Shown here: positions 27,492 to 37,699 of the stretch, piece by piece | Numbering within the stretch: the stretch's first letter is position 1 | Layout of the letters: every line of letters starts with the position of its first letter | Assembly: GCF_009380215.1 (NCBI RefSeq) | Contig: NZ_WHUG01000001.1 | Span: forward strand, 558,001 to 622,000 | Direction of reading: 5' to 3' | Source: Rugamonas aquatica | GTDB lineage: Bacteria; Pseudomonadota; Gammaproteobacteria; Burkholderiales; Burkholderiaceae_D | Length of the DNA: 64,000 nucleotides | Program-made: the position numbers and the translations under genes | The notes under the pieces: generated by a model | What the model was told of the DNA's origin: nothing | Database searches by the model: none | What the model saw: the letters and a program-made list of their open reading frames with translations, nothing else

Positions 27492-28304
27492 ATGTCCAGC
27501 CCTACTGAGTTGCGTGCCTACGCGTTGCATTGCCTGCTGGAGAGCGACCCCGGCGTCAAAGTCGCGGCGGTCGCGGCCATGGCGGCGGCCTCGCATGAGG
27601 GGCAGTGCGGACTGGAGCCGGCTATCTCGATCGAGGCGCACGGTGCCATCCCCGGCCGGCCAGAGAAACCGGAACTGGTGCCGCCGCTGTCGGTAGGCCG
27701 CCGCTCGATGGCCACGGTGGAAGGCCGCGCCATGCTGATCCACGCGCTGGCCCATATCGAATTCAACGCCGTCAACCTGGCGCTCGATGCCTTGTGGCGC
27801 TTCCCCGATCTGCCGATGGAGTACTACATCGACTGGCTGCGCGTGTCGGCAGAGGAAGCCACGCACTTCGCGATGCTGGCCGCCCACCTGCAAACGCTGG
27901 GCTACAGCTACGGCGACTTCCCGGCCCACGACAGTCTGTGGGAAATGGTCGGCAAGACCACGGAAGACGTGCTGGCCCGCATGGCGCTGGTGCCGCGCAC
28001 ACTGGAGGCGCGCGGCCTGGATGCGATCCCGCCGCTGCGCGCCAAACTGGCCCAGGCCGGCGACCGCGAGGCGGCGGCCATCCTGGACATCATCCTGCGC
28101 GACGAGGTCGGCCACGTGGAGATCGGCAACCGCTGGTACAACTACCTGTGCCAGCAGCGCGGCCTGGAACCGCGGGTCACCTACGCCGAGCTGGCGGTGC
28201 GCTACAAGGCGCCCACTCCGCGCGGCCCGTTCAATATCGAAGCCCGCCTGAAAGCCGGATTCAGCGAGGCGGAAGTGCGCGCCCTGCACGGCGAAGCGAC
28301 CTAG
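27492..28304 (+). CDS. DUF455 ferritin-like protein
   Basis: A 270-residue protein of the DUF455 family, a ferritin-like helical fold. Potential metal ligands occur in the expected spacing: ALAHIEFNAVNLALDALW (about 77-94), SAEEATHFAMLAAH, and RDEVGHVEIGNRWYNYL. The family has also been noted for similarity to diiron oxygenases, but no reaction is established here. It stands alone, divergent from the sigma factor gene, with AAGGAA before the ATG; the shared upstream region contains the Fur box. Confidence 0.85.
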   Translation: MSSPTELRAYALHCLLESDPGVKVAAVAAMAAASHEGQCGLEPAISIEAHGAIPGRPEKPELVPPLSVGRRSMATVEGRAMLIHALAHIEFNAVNLALDALWRFPDLPMEYYIDWLRVSAEEATHFAMLAAHLQTLGYSYGDFPAHDSLWEMVGKTTEDVLARMALVPRTLEARGLDAIPPLRAKLAQAGDREAAAILDIILRDEVGHVEIGNRWYNYLCQQRGLEPRVTYAELAVRYKAPTPRGPFNIEARLKAGFSEAEVRALHGEAT

Positions 28305-28413
28305 ATACCGCCAACACCGCTGCTTTGCAGCCGTTGTGTGAGCAATCGAACACTCTTGCGCCGGAAAACGTTTACCATGGAGATCGCCGATACCAGCCAG
28401 AGGATGCGATTCC

Positions 28414-29055
28414 ATGAACGACTTCAGCGACATCAACCAGGCCAGGCGCGATCTGCTGATTGCAGGCGCCTTGTCCGCCACCGCCGCAGCGGTGCCGCCG
28501 CTGGCCTCCGCCCAGCAGGCCATGCCACCCAATCCAGACCCGATCATGGCCCGTTACGCCATCCAGATCAACGGCAAGACCGAGCACCTGAGTCTGGACA
28601 CCCGCACCACGTTGCTGGACGCCTTGCGCGAGCATCTGCACCTCACCGGCACCAAGAAGGGTTGCGATCACGGCCAGTGCGGCGCCTGCACGGTCATCGT
28701 CGACGGCCGCCGCATCAATTCCTGCCTGACGCTGGCGGTGATGCATGAAGGCGCCAAAGTCACCACCATCGAAGGGCTGGGCAGCCAGGACAAGCTGCAT
28801 CCCATGCAGGCCGCCTTCATCAAGCATGACGGCTACCAGTGCGGCTACTGCACGCCGGGGCAGATCTGCTCCGCCGTGTCCGCGCTCGATGAAATCAAGC
28901 AGGGCATACCCAGCCACGTCAGCGCCGACCTGAACGCGAAACCATTGCTCAGCGCGGAAGAGCTGCGCGAGCGCATGAGCGGCAATATCTGCCGCTGCGG
29001 CGCCTATTCCAACATCATCGACGCCATCACCGAAGTCGCCGGGAGGCCAGCATGA
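28414..29055 (+). CDS. paoA: Aldehyde oxidoreductase iron-sulfur subunit, Tat-exported
   Basis: A 213-residue subunit carrying two [2Fe-2S] clusters. Cluster ligands lie in [24 protein letters not shown] (plant-type ferredoxin) and [13 protein letters not shown] ... ICRCGAYSN. The N-terminus has a Tat-type signal ([24 protein letters not shown]), as in E. coli PaoA. With the two following genes it makes a periplasmic molybdenum aldehyde oxidoreductase of the PaoABC type, oxidising aromatic and other aldehydes to acids. AGAGGA precedes the ATG; the stop overlaps paoB by 4 nt. Confidence 0.93.
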   Translation: MNDFSDINQARRDLLIAGALSATAAAVPPLASAQQAMPPNPDPIMARYAIQINGKTEHLSLDTRTTLLDALREHLHLTGTKKGCDHGQCGACTVIVDGRRINSCLTLAVMHEGAKVTTIEGLGSQDKLHPMQAAFIKHDGYQCGYCTPGQICSAVSALDEIKQGIPSHVSADLNAKPLLSAEELRERMSGNICRCGAYSNIIDAITEVAGRPA

Positions 29056-30005
29056 AGGTCTTCAGCTATCAACGCGCGCATTCGCCCGCCGAGGCAGCCG
29101 CCGCAGCGCTGCGCGTGCCGGGCGCCAAGTTCATCGCCGGCGGCACCAATCTGCTCGACCTGATGAAGCTGGAGATCGAAGCGCCGACCCACCTCATCGA
29201 CGTCAACGGCCTCGGGCTGGACAAGATCGAAGCCACCGCGCAGGGCGGCCTGCGGATCGGCGCGCTGGTGCGCAACACCGACCTGGCCGCCGACCTGCGC
29301 GTGCGGCGCGATTACGCCGTGCTGTCGCGGGCCTTGCTGGCCGGGGCCTCGGCCCAGTTGCGCAACAAGGCCTCCACCGCAGGCAATCTGTTGCAGCGCA
29401 CGCGCTGCCCGTACTTCTACGACACCAACCAGGCCTGCAACAAGCGCGCGCCTGGCAGCGGTTGTGCGGCCATCGGTGGCTACAGCCGCAACCATGCGGT
29501 GCTGGGCGCGAGCGATGCCTGCATCGCCACCCATCCCAGCGACATGGCGGTCGCCATGCATCTGCTGGACGCCATTGTGGAAACGGTGCGACCGGATGGC
29601 TCGTCCCGAACGATACCGATAGCCGACTTCCACAAGCTGCCCGGCAACACGCCGCATATCGAGCACGCGCTGCAGGCCGGCGAGCTGATTACCGCCGTCA
29701 CGCTGCCCACGCCTACGGGTGGAACGCACATCTACCGCAAGGTGCGCGATCGTGCCTCGTATGCATTCGCGCTGATCTCGGTGGCGGCCATCGTGCAGGC
29801 TGACGGCAGCGGCAAGGTCGCGCTGGGCGGCGTCGCCCACAAGCCGTGGCGCATGCCGGCCGCCGATGCCAGCATGCCCAACGGCGGCAAAGCCGTGGCC
29901 GAACAGCTGCTGGCCGGCGCCAGGACCACGGCCGACAATGCATTCAAGCTCACCCTGGTCCAACGCACGCTCAACGCTGTGCTGGCGGAAGCGAAGAAAG
30001 GCTGA
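29052..30005 (+). CDS. paoB: Aldehyde oxidoreductase FAD-binding subunit
   Basis: A 317-residue FAD-binding subunit. The FAD motif [17 protein letters not shown] and [15 protein letters not shown] are diagnostic. An inserted Cys-rich stretch [19 protein letters not shown], followed by SGC, is the additional [4Fe-4S] site known in PaoB. Length equals that of E. coli PaoB (about 318). It starts inside paoA (4-nt overlap) and ends 4 bp before paoC. Confidence 0.94.
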   Translation: MKVFSYQRAHSPAEAAAAALRVPGAKFIAGGTNLLDLMKLEIEAPTHLIDVNGLGLDKIEATAQGGLRIGALVRNTDLAADLRVRRDYAVLSRALLAGASAQLRNKASTAGNLLQRTRCPYFYDTNQACNKRAPGSGCAAIGGYSRNHAVLGASDACIATHPSDMAVAMHLLDAIVETVRPDGSSRTIPIADFHKLPGNTPHIEHALQAGELITAVTLPTPTGGTHIYRKVRDRASYAFALISVAAIVQADGSGKVALGGVAHKPWRMPAADASMPNGGKAVAEQLLAGARTTADNAFKLTLVQRTLNAVLAEAKKG

Positions 30006-30009
30006 TCCC

Positions 30010-32214
30010 ATGAAATTCACCACGCCCGCCACCACCAATCCCATCGACCAGTTGAAGATCATCGGCAAGCCGGTCGATCGTATCGACGGCCCGCTCAAGA
30101 CTACCGGCGCAGCAATTTATGCCTACGAACAGCACGCCGCCGCACCGAATGCCGCGTATGGCTACATCGTCGGCGCCGGCATCGCCAAGGGGCGCATCGC
30201 ATCAATCTCGCTGGACAAGGCCGCGCGCGCGCCCGGCGTGATCGCCATCGTCACGGCCGACAGCGCCGGCAAGCTGGGCAAAGGTAAGATGAACACAGCC
30301 AAGCTGCTGGCCGGGCCGGAGATCCAGCATTACCACCAGGCCGTTGCCTTGGTGGTGGCCGAGACCTTCGAACAAGCCCGCGCCGCCGCCCAGCTGGTGC
30401 AGATTAAATACACGCCGCAAAAGGGCGCCTACCACCTGGCGGCCGCCAAGGATCAGGCGGTCCAGCCCGAAGGCAAGAACAACAAGGACAGCATCACCGG
30501 CGACTTCGACGGCGCTTACGCCGGTGCGCCGGTGCGGCTCGATTCCAGCTACACCACGCCCGACCAGTCGCACGCGATGATGGAGCCGCACGCCACCATC
30601 GCCGCCTGGGATGCAAGCGGCAAGCTCACCGTCTGGACCGCGAACCAGATGATCGACTGGGGCAAGAGCGACCTGGCCAAAACGCTGGGCATCCCGAAGG
30701 AAAACGTGCGCCTGATTTCTCCCTACATCGGCGGCGGCTTCGGCGGCAAACTGTTCGTGCGGGCCGAGGCCTTGCTGGCCGCGCTGGGCGCGAAAGCGGC
30801 GAAGCGGCCGGTGAAGGTAGCCCTGCAACGGCCGCTGATGTTCAACAACACCACGCACCGGCCCGCGACGATACAGCGCATCCGCATCGGCGCCAGCCGC
30901 GAAGGCAAGATCGTCGCCATCGGCCACGAGAGCTGGTCCGGCGACCTGCCCGGCGGCGGACCCGAAACCGCCGTCCAGCAAACCCGGCTGCTTTACGCGG
31001 CCCCGCACCGCATGACGAAGATGCGGCTGGCCGTGCTCGATCTGCCCGAGGGCAATGCGATGCGTGCGCCGGGCGAGGCGCCGGGTCTGATGGCGTTGGA
31101 AATCGCCATGGACGAAATGGCCGAGAAACTGAAAATGGATCCGGTCACGTTCCGCGTCATCAACGACACCAGTTCCGATCCCGAGAAGAAGGAGCGCAAG
31201 TTCTCGCAGCGTCGCCTGGTCGAATGCCTGCGCACGGGCGCCGACAAGTTCGGTTGGAGCCGGCGCAGCGCCCAGCCCGGCAAGCTGCGCGAAGGCCGCT
31301 GGCTGATCGGCATGGGCGTGGCCGCCGCCTTCCGCAACAACCTGGTGATGAAGTCCGCGGCACGCGTGCGATTGGACCGCAACGGCATCGTCACGGTGGA
31401 AACCGACATGACCGACATCGGCACCGGCAGCTACACCATCATCGCGCAGACCGCCGCCGAGATGATGGGCGTGCAGCTGTCCAGGGTGGTGGTGAAGCTG
31501 GGCGATTCCTCGTTCCCGGTGTCGGCCGGTTCGGGAGGGCAGTGGGGCGCCAACAGTTCGACGGCCGGCGTGTACGCCGCCTGCGTCAAATTGCGCGAAG
31601 CGGCGGCGCAGAAGCTGGGCCTTGATCCGGTCGATGCCGCGTTTGCCGAGGGCCGCGTCAGCGCGGGCGGGCGCTCCTTGCCATTGGTCCAGGCCGCCGT
31701 CGATGGCGAACTGGTGGCAGAAGACATGATGGAATACGGCGACCTGGACAAGAAGTTCCAGCAATCGACCTTCGGCGCGCACTTTGTCGAAGTGGCCGTC
31801 GATGCCGCCACCGGCGAGACGCGCATCCGGCGCATGCTGGCGGTGTGCGCGGCCGGCCGCATCCTCAACCCCAAGTCGGCGCGCAGCCAGGTGATAGGCG
31901 CGATGACCATGGGCGCTGGCGCGGCGTTGATGGAGGATCTGGTGGTGGACCAGCGCGGCGGCTTCTTCGTCAACCACGACCTGGCCGGCTACGAAGTGCC
32001 GGTGCATGCCGACATCCCGCACCAGGACGTGATCTTCCTCGACGAAACCGATCCCATCTCCTCGCCGATGAAGGCCAAGGGCGTGGGCGAGCTGGGTATT
32101 TGCGGCGTTGGCGCCGCGATCGCCAATGCGGTCTACAACGCGACCGGCGTGCGCGTGCGCGACTACCCGATCACGCTGGACAAGCTGATCGAAAAACTGC
32201 CGGAGGCCGGCTAG
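30010..32214 (+). CDS. paoC: Aldehyde oxidoreductase molybdenum-binding subunit
   Basis: A 734-residue xanthine-oxidase-family large subunit, matching PaoC in length. Cofactor-binding segments include SPYIGGGFGGKLFVRAEAL, APGEAPGLMALE, and GSGGQWGANSS, and the catalytic glutamate is in KAKGVGELGICG near the C-terminus. It binds molybdopterin (cytosine dinucleotide in PaoC) and oxidises aldehydes. No XdhC-type cofactor maturation gene (PaoD) follows. The stop overlaps the stop of a convergent TonB receptor: both use the tetranucleotide CTAG at 32211-32214. Confidence 0.94.
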   Translation: MKFTTPATTNPIDQLKIIGKPVDRIDGPLKTTGAAIYAYEQHAAAPNAAYGYIVGAGIAKGRIASISLDKAARAPGVIAIVTADSAGKLGKGKMNTAKLLAGPEIQHYHQAVALVVAETFEQARAAAQLVQIKYTPQKGAYHLAAAKDQAVQPEGKNNKDSITGDFDGAYAGAPVRLDSSYTTPDQSHAMMEPHATIAAWDASGKLTVWTANQMIDWGKSDLAKTLGIPKENVRLISPYIGGGFGGKLFVRAEALLAALGAKAAKRPVKVALQRPLMFNNTTHRPATIQRIRIGASREGKIVAIGHESWSGDLPGGGPETAVQQTRLLYAAPHRMTKMRLAVLDLPEGNAMRAPGEAPGLMALEIAMDEMAEKLKMDPVTFRVINDTSSDPEKKERKFSQRRLVECLRTGADKFGWSRRSAQPGKLREGRWLIGMGVAAAFRNNLVMKSAARVRLDRNGIVTVETDMTDIGTGSYTIIAQTAAEMMGVQLSRVVVKLGDSSFPVSAGSGGQWGANSSTAGVYAACVKLREAAAQKLGLDPVDAAFAEGRVSAGGRSLPLVQAAVDGELVAEDMMEYGDLDKKFQQSTFGAHFVEVAVDAATGETRIRRMLAVCAAGRILNPKSARSQVIGAMTMGAGAALMEDLVVDQRGGFFVNHDLAGYEVPVHADIPHQDVIFLDETDPISSPMKAKGVGELGICGVGAAIANAVYNATGVRVRDYPITLDKLIEKLPEAG

Positions 32215-34484
32215 AACGTCTTGCCCAACCGTAGGCCAATGGTGCGCGGCCGGCTGATCGCGACGCGGCGCGTGTTGGGCAGGTCGGCCGAGATGGCCAC
32301 GGGCAGGCCGGTCTGGCCGATCTTGTCGAGCAGGTTGTCGACAAAGAAGGTGGCGTTCCAGCTCGGGTTCTTGCCGGCCGGTTGCCAGCCCAGCTTGAAA
32401 TTCAGCTGCGAAAAACCGGCGCGGCGATAGAAGGGGCTGCTGCGGTCGTACAGCGAATTCGCGCCGCCGGTGTAGGTGGCGTCCAGCCTGCCGAATGCCG
32501 CGTGGCGTTCGCCGATGTTCCAGTTGTACTCGGCCGCCGCGCTGCCGCTCCAGCGCGGCACGTCCAGCAACGCATCGCCTTGTTTGGCGCCGGTGCCTGG
32601 CACGTCGTTGTTGAGCGTGGCGTTGACGTAGCCCGCCGTGGCGCGCAGCATCAGGCGCGGCGTGGCCTGGAAGGACGCCTCCAACTCGCCACCCTTGCTG
32701 CGCGCCGAGCCGAAATTGGCCGTGATGTTGAAGCCGCATTGCAGCACGATCTGCTGCTGCACCTTGCTCCAGTCTATCGAGTAGACCGAGCCGTTGACGG
32801 TGAGCCGGCGGTTCAGCCACTGCGTCTTGGCGCCGACTTCGTAGTTCCACAAACTGTCGGGCGAGAAGGTTTGCAGTGCGCTTGGACTCAGGCCCAGCTT
32901 GGCGACTTCGCTGGCGCACAGCGCGGCGGGCGCCGGATTGTTGGGGCCGCCGGGGCGATAGCCCTTGGATGCAGTCGCATACAGCATCGCATCCGGCGTC
33001 GCCTGCCAGGAAAGGTTGAGCTTGGGATTGTAGCCGTGGTCGCGGGAGCTGCCGGTAATGGCGGACGGCCCGCCGTTGAACAAGCCGTCGCCTTGCTGCG
33101 CAAAGCCCTGGCTGACGCGGAAGGCGCGCACGCCTAGCCGCGCTATCCACGCCGGCGCCAGTTGATAGCTGCCCTCTGCGAACACGGCCGTCTCGCGCAC
33201 CGTAGCCTGGCGCGCACCTTTGAAGAAGCTGCCGTAGTCGGTGCCGAACTTGCTGTTGTAGCCCGCCGGCACAGGGATCTCCGAAGCCAGCGGCGCATCG
33301 ACGTGGTGGTAGTAGGCGCCGGCGATCATTTGCAGCGGCCCGCTGAAGTCGGACACCATCCGCACTTCCTGCGTGAACTCGCGGTTGATGTAATCGCCAT
33401 GCATGCCGCCGGGGTAGACCGAGCTTTGCGGCGTGGGCGAGAAGAAGTAGTACAGCACCTTGGACGCATCCTCGTCGACCGACACGCGCCGGTTGTAGTA
33501 GGAGGTGGACGATACCAACTCGTAGCGCGCAAAGTTCTTGCGTATCGTCAGGTTGGACAGCGTGGAGTTCTGCACGCTGGGCTCCGCCACCAGCCGTGTC
33601 TGGATCAGGCGGTCCAGGCTGCCGGGCGGCACATCGATCTGGAACGGCGCGCCGAGCAGCATGTGCTGGTAGTACAGCGACGCATTCGCCACCAGGCCTG
33701 CGCCCAGGTTCAGGCGCAGCGCGAGCCGCGCACCCTTGGTCCGCTCGGTGTTGACGTTGTCCAGGCGCGCGCCGCCGGGCGCAATGGCCAGGATGTCGTT
33801 GAGGGCGACCGGGTAGCGGTCGATATAGCCATCCTGGTTGCGGTAGTAGACACCCACGCGCACCGCCGCCGCGCCATCGCCCAGCGGGACGTTGATGCTG
33901 GCATTGCCTTCCTCGTTCCAGCCGCCTTGGGTGTGCGACAGCACGGCGCTGGCCTTGCCGCCCAAACGATTCAGGTCCGGCTGCGTGCTGACGTACTTGA
34001 CGGTGCCGCCCATGGAGCTGGACCCGTACAGAGTACCCTGCGGGCCGCGCAGCACCTCGACGCGGGCGATATCGAAAATGGCCGGATCGATCAAGCCGCG
34101 CAGCGACAGCAGCGCCGCGTTGCTGGAGGCGGCGATGGGCGTGTCGTCCAGATAGTAGCCGACCGTACCGGCAGTCCCTGCCACCGACGAAATGCCGCGA
34201 ATGATGAGGATATTCTGGCCTGGACCGGACGATACCACCGTCAGCCCCGGTGTCTGCCGGGCGATGTCCGACACGTGTTCGACGCCCATATGCTCAAGAT
34301 CCCGCTGGTCCAGCGCCGTCACGCTGAGCGGCACGCTTTGCAAAGCTTCCGAGCGCTTCTGCGCCGTCACCAGCACTTGTTCGATGGGACCACTCTGAAC
34401 CTGTGCATGCGCTGCGGCCGCGCCCAGCGCGCCGCAAGCCAGCGCCACGGTTGACGGTATGGTTCGTATCGAAGGTGGACGCAT
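32211..34484 (-). CDS. TonB-dependent outer-membrane receptor
   Basis: A 757-residue receptor. I choose the start at 34484 (MRPPSIRTIPSTVALACGALGAAAAHA) because AGGAG lies 8 nt upstream and a signal peptide follows; an open frame of 65 further codons is junk-like. IEQVLVTAQKRSEALQSVPLSVTAL is the usual TonB box/plug beginning; FDIARVEVLRGPQGTLYGSSSMGGTVKYVS is the plug end; the barrel ends with RPRTIGLRLGKTF. The plug style is that of receptors for varied non-siderophore substrates. It lies 31 nt after a solute-binding protein gene on the same strand. Confidence 0.9.
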   Translation of the reverse strand: MRPPSIRTIPSTVALACGALGAAAAHAQVQSGPIEQVLVTAQKRSEALQSVPLSVTALDQRDLEHMGVEHVSDIARQTPGLTVVSSGPGQNILIIRGISSVAGTAGTVGYYLDDTPIAASSNAALLSLRGLIDPAIFDIARVEVLRGPQGTLYGSSSMGGTVKYVSTQPDLNRLGGKASAVLSHTQGGWNEEGNASINVPLGDGAAAVRVGVYYRNQDGYIDRYPVALNDILAIAPGGARLDNVNTERTKGARLALRLNLGAGLVANASLYYQHMLLGAPFQIDVPPGSLDRLIQTRLVAEPSVQNSTLSNLTIRKNFARYELVSSTSYYNRRVSVDEDASKVLYYFFSPTPQSSVYPGGMHGDYINREFTQEVRMVSDFSGPLQMIAGAYYHHVDAPLASEIPVPAGYNSKFGTDYGSFFKGARQATVRETAVFAEGSYQLAPAWIARLGVRAFRVSQGFAQQGDGLFNGGPSAITGSSRDHGYNPKLNLSWQATPDAMLYATASKGYRPGGPNNPAPAALCASEVAKLGLSPSALQTFSPDSLWNYEVGAKTQWLNRRLTVNGSVYSIDWSKVQQQIVLQCGFNITANFGSARSKGGELEASFQATPRLMLRATAGYVNATLNNDVPGTGAKQGDALLDVPRWSGSAAAEYNWNIGERHAAFGRLDATYTGGANSLYDRSSPFYRRAGFSQLNFKLGWQPAGKNPSWNATFFVDNLLDKIGQTGLPVAISADLPNTRRVAISRPRTIGLRLGKTF

Positions 34485-34515
34485 CGTGCTTCTCCTCGGA
34501 TCGGATAACAGACAG

Positions 34516-35370
34516 CTAGGGTGGTGGTATGCGCTTCTGCGGCATCGTGGCCAACAGGGCTTTGCGCGTTTCGTTCTGCAGGCGCAGCAACTGGCCGCTG
34601 TCCTGCAGTTGCCGGTAGCCTTGCTCGAAACGGTCCAGCAGCTCGCGCGCGTTAGGCAGATCGCGCCGCAGCACGACATAGGTGGGCACCGCCGCTATCG
34701 GTTTGGACTGGTAGCTGAGGCGCGCTTGCTCGGCCTCGGTGAGCGAGGTCTGCATCAGCATCTTGCCGGCTTCTTCCTCCATCGGGAACAGGTCGATGCG
34801 GCCAAGCAGCAGCTTACGCATATTGTTCAAGTCGCCCGCGGCCTCCTGCACTTGCAGCTTGCGTTGCGCATGCAGGGCCGAGAACTCGTCCGAATAGTGA
34901 TCGCCCAGGGTGGTGCCGATCTGGTACTTGCCCAGTTCGGCCAGCGAATTCCAGTTCAGCTGCATATCGCGGCGCTGGAAGAACACCATGCGGAAGGTGT
35001 AGATCGACGTGTCCGAATACAACAACTTGCGGTCGCGTTCCGGCGTGTGCGCCCAGCCGAAGCCGCCGTCGTACAAACCCATCATCACGCCGGTGATCGC
35101 GCGGTTGCTGGATACGCGCTCGAATTTGACGGTGACGTTGCTGGCCTTGAACGCTTCCACCACCACGCGCGTCAGCAGGCCGCCGTAGGGCAGGTCGAGG
35201 CCGATAAAGGGAGGGTAGTCGTGGATGGTGAGCGTGACGGAGAGCGGGGCGTCGGCACGGGCTATCGGAGTCGCCAACGCGAAGAACAACAGCGTAAGCA
35301 GATACGCGCGGCGCCGGGGAGGGACCGGAGAACCGTAGCCAATTGCACGACACGGAAGGCGCATATGCAT
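34516..35370 (-). CDS. Periplasmic solute-binding protein paired with TonB receptor
   Basis: A 284-residue protein with signal peptide (AYLLTLLFFALATPIARA, about 22-39). The mature domain starts VTLTIHDYPPFIGLDLPYGGLLTRVVVEAFKAS, the classic beginning of family 3 solute-binding proteins, and continues with DGGFGWAHTPERDRKLLYSDT. ATG codons at 35370 and 35364 are both possible. No ABC permease is present; the gene probably forms a unit with the receptor 31 nt downstream. Ligand unknown. Confidence 0.8.
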   Translation of the reverse strand: MHMRLPCRAIGYGSPVPPRRRAYLLTLLFFALATPIARADAPLSVTLTIHDYPPFIGLDLPYGGLLTRVVVEAFKASNVTVKFERVSSNRAITGVMMGLYDGGFGWAHTPERDRKLLYSDTSIYTFRMVFFQRRDMQLNWNSLAELGKYQIGTTLGDHYSDEFSALHAQRKLQVQEAAGDLNNMRKLLLGRIDLFPMEEEAGKMLMQTSLTEAEQARLSYQSKPIAAVPTYVVLRRDLPNARELLDRFEQGYRQLQDSGQLLRLQNETRKALLATMPQKRIPPP

Positions 35371-35493
35371 AAGTTGATACGGGAAATGATCTTTCCTTCA
35401 TCTTACGACCAACCGGCAAGCGCGAGCATATTTTTTGTGCGGCAAGCCCCTTCTCATCGCAGTGTTACTACGAAATATACTTGCAAATCGAAA

Positions 35494-35508
35494 TGAGAGT
35501 CATTATCA
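35494..35508 (+). promoter_or_regulatory. Fur box upstream of siderophore receptor
   Basis: TGAGAGT-C-ATTATCA matches the 7-1-7 Fur consensus TGATAAT-N-ATTATCA at 12 of 14 positions. It lies 58 bp before the receptor start at 35567, in a 196-bp AT-rich gap between divergent genes. This indicates iron repression of the receptor/PepSY pair. Confidence 0.8.
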
Positions 35509-35566
35509 TCCGTGGCGATTAACTTATTGTTAATCTTGACCACTTTTAAACAGAAAGCTCCACTCG

Positions 35567-37699
35567 ATGCAACATCAGTTGAACAAGCAAGGCCTGACAC
35601 CTTTAGCCCGCGCCGTAGCCAGCGCCATCCTGCTGATGGGCGGTTATCACATGAACGGCGGCGCGAGCGAGGTGGAAACCGCTGCTCCGGCCGAGGCCAC
35701 GATGGCCACGGTCGTCGTGCAAGGCCAGGCTGATGGTGTTGCAAAGCGCAGCAGCGTAGGCAGCAAGGGCGATACATCCATCGTTGAGGTGCCGCAATCG
35801 ATCTCGGTGCTGAACCGCGAACGCCTGGATGCGCAAAAAGCGCCCGGCATCCCGCAGGCGCTGCGCTACACGGCCGGCATGCAGACCGAGAGCTTCGGCG
35901 TCGATCCGCGCTTCGACCAGTACATGATACGCGGCTTCGAAACCGGCTCGAACGGCGTCTTCCGCGACGGCCTGAATCTGCCGACGCGCGGCTTCACCGC
36001 GTTCACGATGGAGCCGTACGGCCTGGAAAGCCTGGAAGTGCTGCGCGGCCCAAGCTCGGTCATATACGGCCAGGCCGAGGTGGGCGGCATGGTCAACGCC
36101 GTCAGCAAGCGTCCGACCGCGGGCCGGCTGGGTGAAATCGAAGTGACTTACGGCAGCTACGACCGCAAGCAGGTGGCTGCCGATGTCGGCGGGCCGGTGG
36201 ACGAGCAGGGCGTGTGGCTGTACCGCCTGACCATGCTGGCGCGCGAAGCCAAGAGCGCTATCGACTACACCAAGGACAACCGCCAGTACTTCGCGCCGTC
36301 GCTGACCTGGCATCCCGATGCGGACACCACGCTGACGCTGCTGGCCTATCTGCAAAACGACAACGTGCCGCCCAACTTCTACGTGCCTGCGGTGGGCACG
36401 CTGACGCCAGGCCCGTATGGCCAGATTCCAGCCAACCGCTTCGTCGGCGAGCCTGGGCTGGACCATTTCAAGACGGAACAGCGCAGCGTGGGCTATGTGT
36501 TCGAAAAACGCTTCTCGCCAGCGTGGAAGGTACGCCAGAACCTGCGCTACGCGACGGAGAAGGTCGACTACCACAGCCTGTACATGACTGCCCTGCACGA
36601 AGACCAGCGCACCATAGACCGCGCCAACTTCTCGGCGCAGCAGAAGGCGCGTGTGTTCGCGGCCGACCAGAACGTCGAATGGAACAGCCGCTTCGGCAAT
36701 ATCGATAACACCTTCGTGGCCGGCATCGACTACAGCCGCGCCGTGCAGGAAGGCCAGAACTACCTCGGCGAAGCGCCAACGCTGGACGTGATCGCGCCGG
36801 TCTACGGCCAACCGGTGGGCGTGGCCGACAAGTACGAAGACAAGCGCAGCACGCTGACGCAAACCGGCATCTATGCGCAAAACCAGATGAAGTTCGACGG
36901 CCAATACCTGCTGACGGCAGGCCTGCGCCGCGACCGCAGCAACATCGACAACGACGACTACTTCAACGCCGCGAAGAACAGCCAGAAGGACAATGCCACC
37001 ACCGGCCGCCTGGGCCTGACCTGGCTGGGCCCGAACGGCGTGTCGCCTTACCTGAGCTATGCAACCTCGTTCCGTCCGGTGATGGGCCAGACCTTCGAAG
37101 GCCGCAACTTCGTGCCGGAGAAGGGCAAGCAGGTGGAGCTGGGCGTTAAATGGGCGCCGCTGGACCGCCAGGCGCTGCTGACCGCCGCAGTGTTCGATCT
37201 GCGCAAGAGCAACGTGCTGACCGCCGACCAGGATCACCTGGGCGTCGGCGCCCAGATCCAGCGCGGCGAAGTGCGCGTGCGCGGCCTGGAGCTGGAAGCG
37301 GAAGCCAAGCTGGACAAGCAATGGAAAGTCAACGGCTCCTTTACCGGACTGGATGCGAAGATCATCCGCAACAACGACGGCAATGAAGGCAAGCGTCCAT
37401 CGCTGGTGCCGCGCGTGAACCTGGCCGGCTGGGTGGAACGCAGCTTCACCGAAGGCTGGCGCGCCGGCCTGGGTGTGCGCCGCATCGGCGTGACCTTCGG
37501 CGACGACGCCAATACCTTCGAGAATCCGGGCGTGACGCTGGCCGATGCGGCGCTCGGCTATCGCTACGGCCACTGGGACTTCGCGCTCAACGTCAACAAC
37601 CTGACCGACAAGGTCTACCTGGGTAACTGCTCGACCGAAGGCACCTGCAACTTCGCCGCCCGTCGCCAGGCCCAGGTCACAGCGCGCTACGTCTGGTGA
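35567..37699 (+). CDS. TonB-dependent siderophore receptor (FhuA/FhuE-like)
   Basis: A 710-residue receptor without an STN domain. After the signal region, ATMATVVVQGQ is the TonB-box area, then VEVPQSISVLNRERLDAQKAP and LESLEVLRGPSSVIYGQAEVGGMVNAVSKRP define the plug of the siderophore receptor family. The barrel ends with AQVTARYVW (terminal aromatic). A Fur box lies upstream and a PepSY membrane protein gene follows with a TGATG overlap, so this is a second, FecI-independent ferric-siderophore uptake unit. The siderophore type is not determinable. Confidence 0.92.
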   Translation: MQHQLNKQGLTPLARAVASAILLMGGYHMNGGASEVETAAPAEATMATVVVQGQADGVAKRSSVGSKGDTSIVEVPQSISVLNRERLDAQKAPGIPQALRYTAGMQTESFGVDPRFDQYMIRGFETGSNGVFRDGLNLPTRGFTAFTMEPYGLESLEVLRGPSSVIYGQAEVGGMVNAVSKRPTAGRLGEIEVTYGSYDRKQVAADVGGPVDEQGVWLYRLTMLAREAKSAIDYTKDNRQYFAPSLTWHPDADTTLTLLAYLQNDNVPPNFYVPAVGTLTPGPYGQIPANRFVGEPGLDHFKTEQRSVGYVFEKRFSPAWKVRQNLRYATEKVDYHSLYMTALHEDQRTIDRANFSAQQKARVFAADQNVEWNSRFGNIDNTFVAGIDYSRAVQEGQNYLGEAPTLDVIAPVYGQPVGVADKYEDKRSTLTQTGIYAQNQMKFDGQYLLTAGLRRDRSNIDNDDYFNAAKNSQKDNATTGRLGLTWLGPNGVSPYLSYATSFRPVMGQTFEGRNFVPEKGKQVELGVKWAPLDRQALLTAAVFDLRKSNVLTADQDHLGVGAQIQRGEVRVRGLELEAEAKLDKQWKVNGSFTGLDAKIIRNNDGNEGKRPSLVPRVNLAGWVERSFTEGWRAGLGVRRIGVTFGDDANTFENPGVTLADAALGYRYGHWDFALNVNNLTDKVYLGNCSTEGTCNFAARRQAQVTARYVW

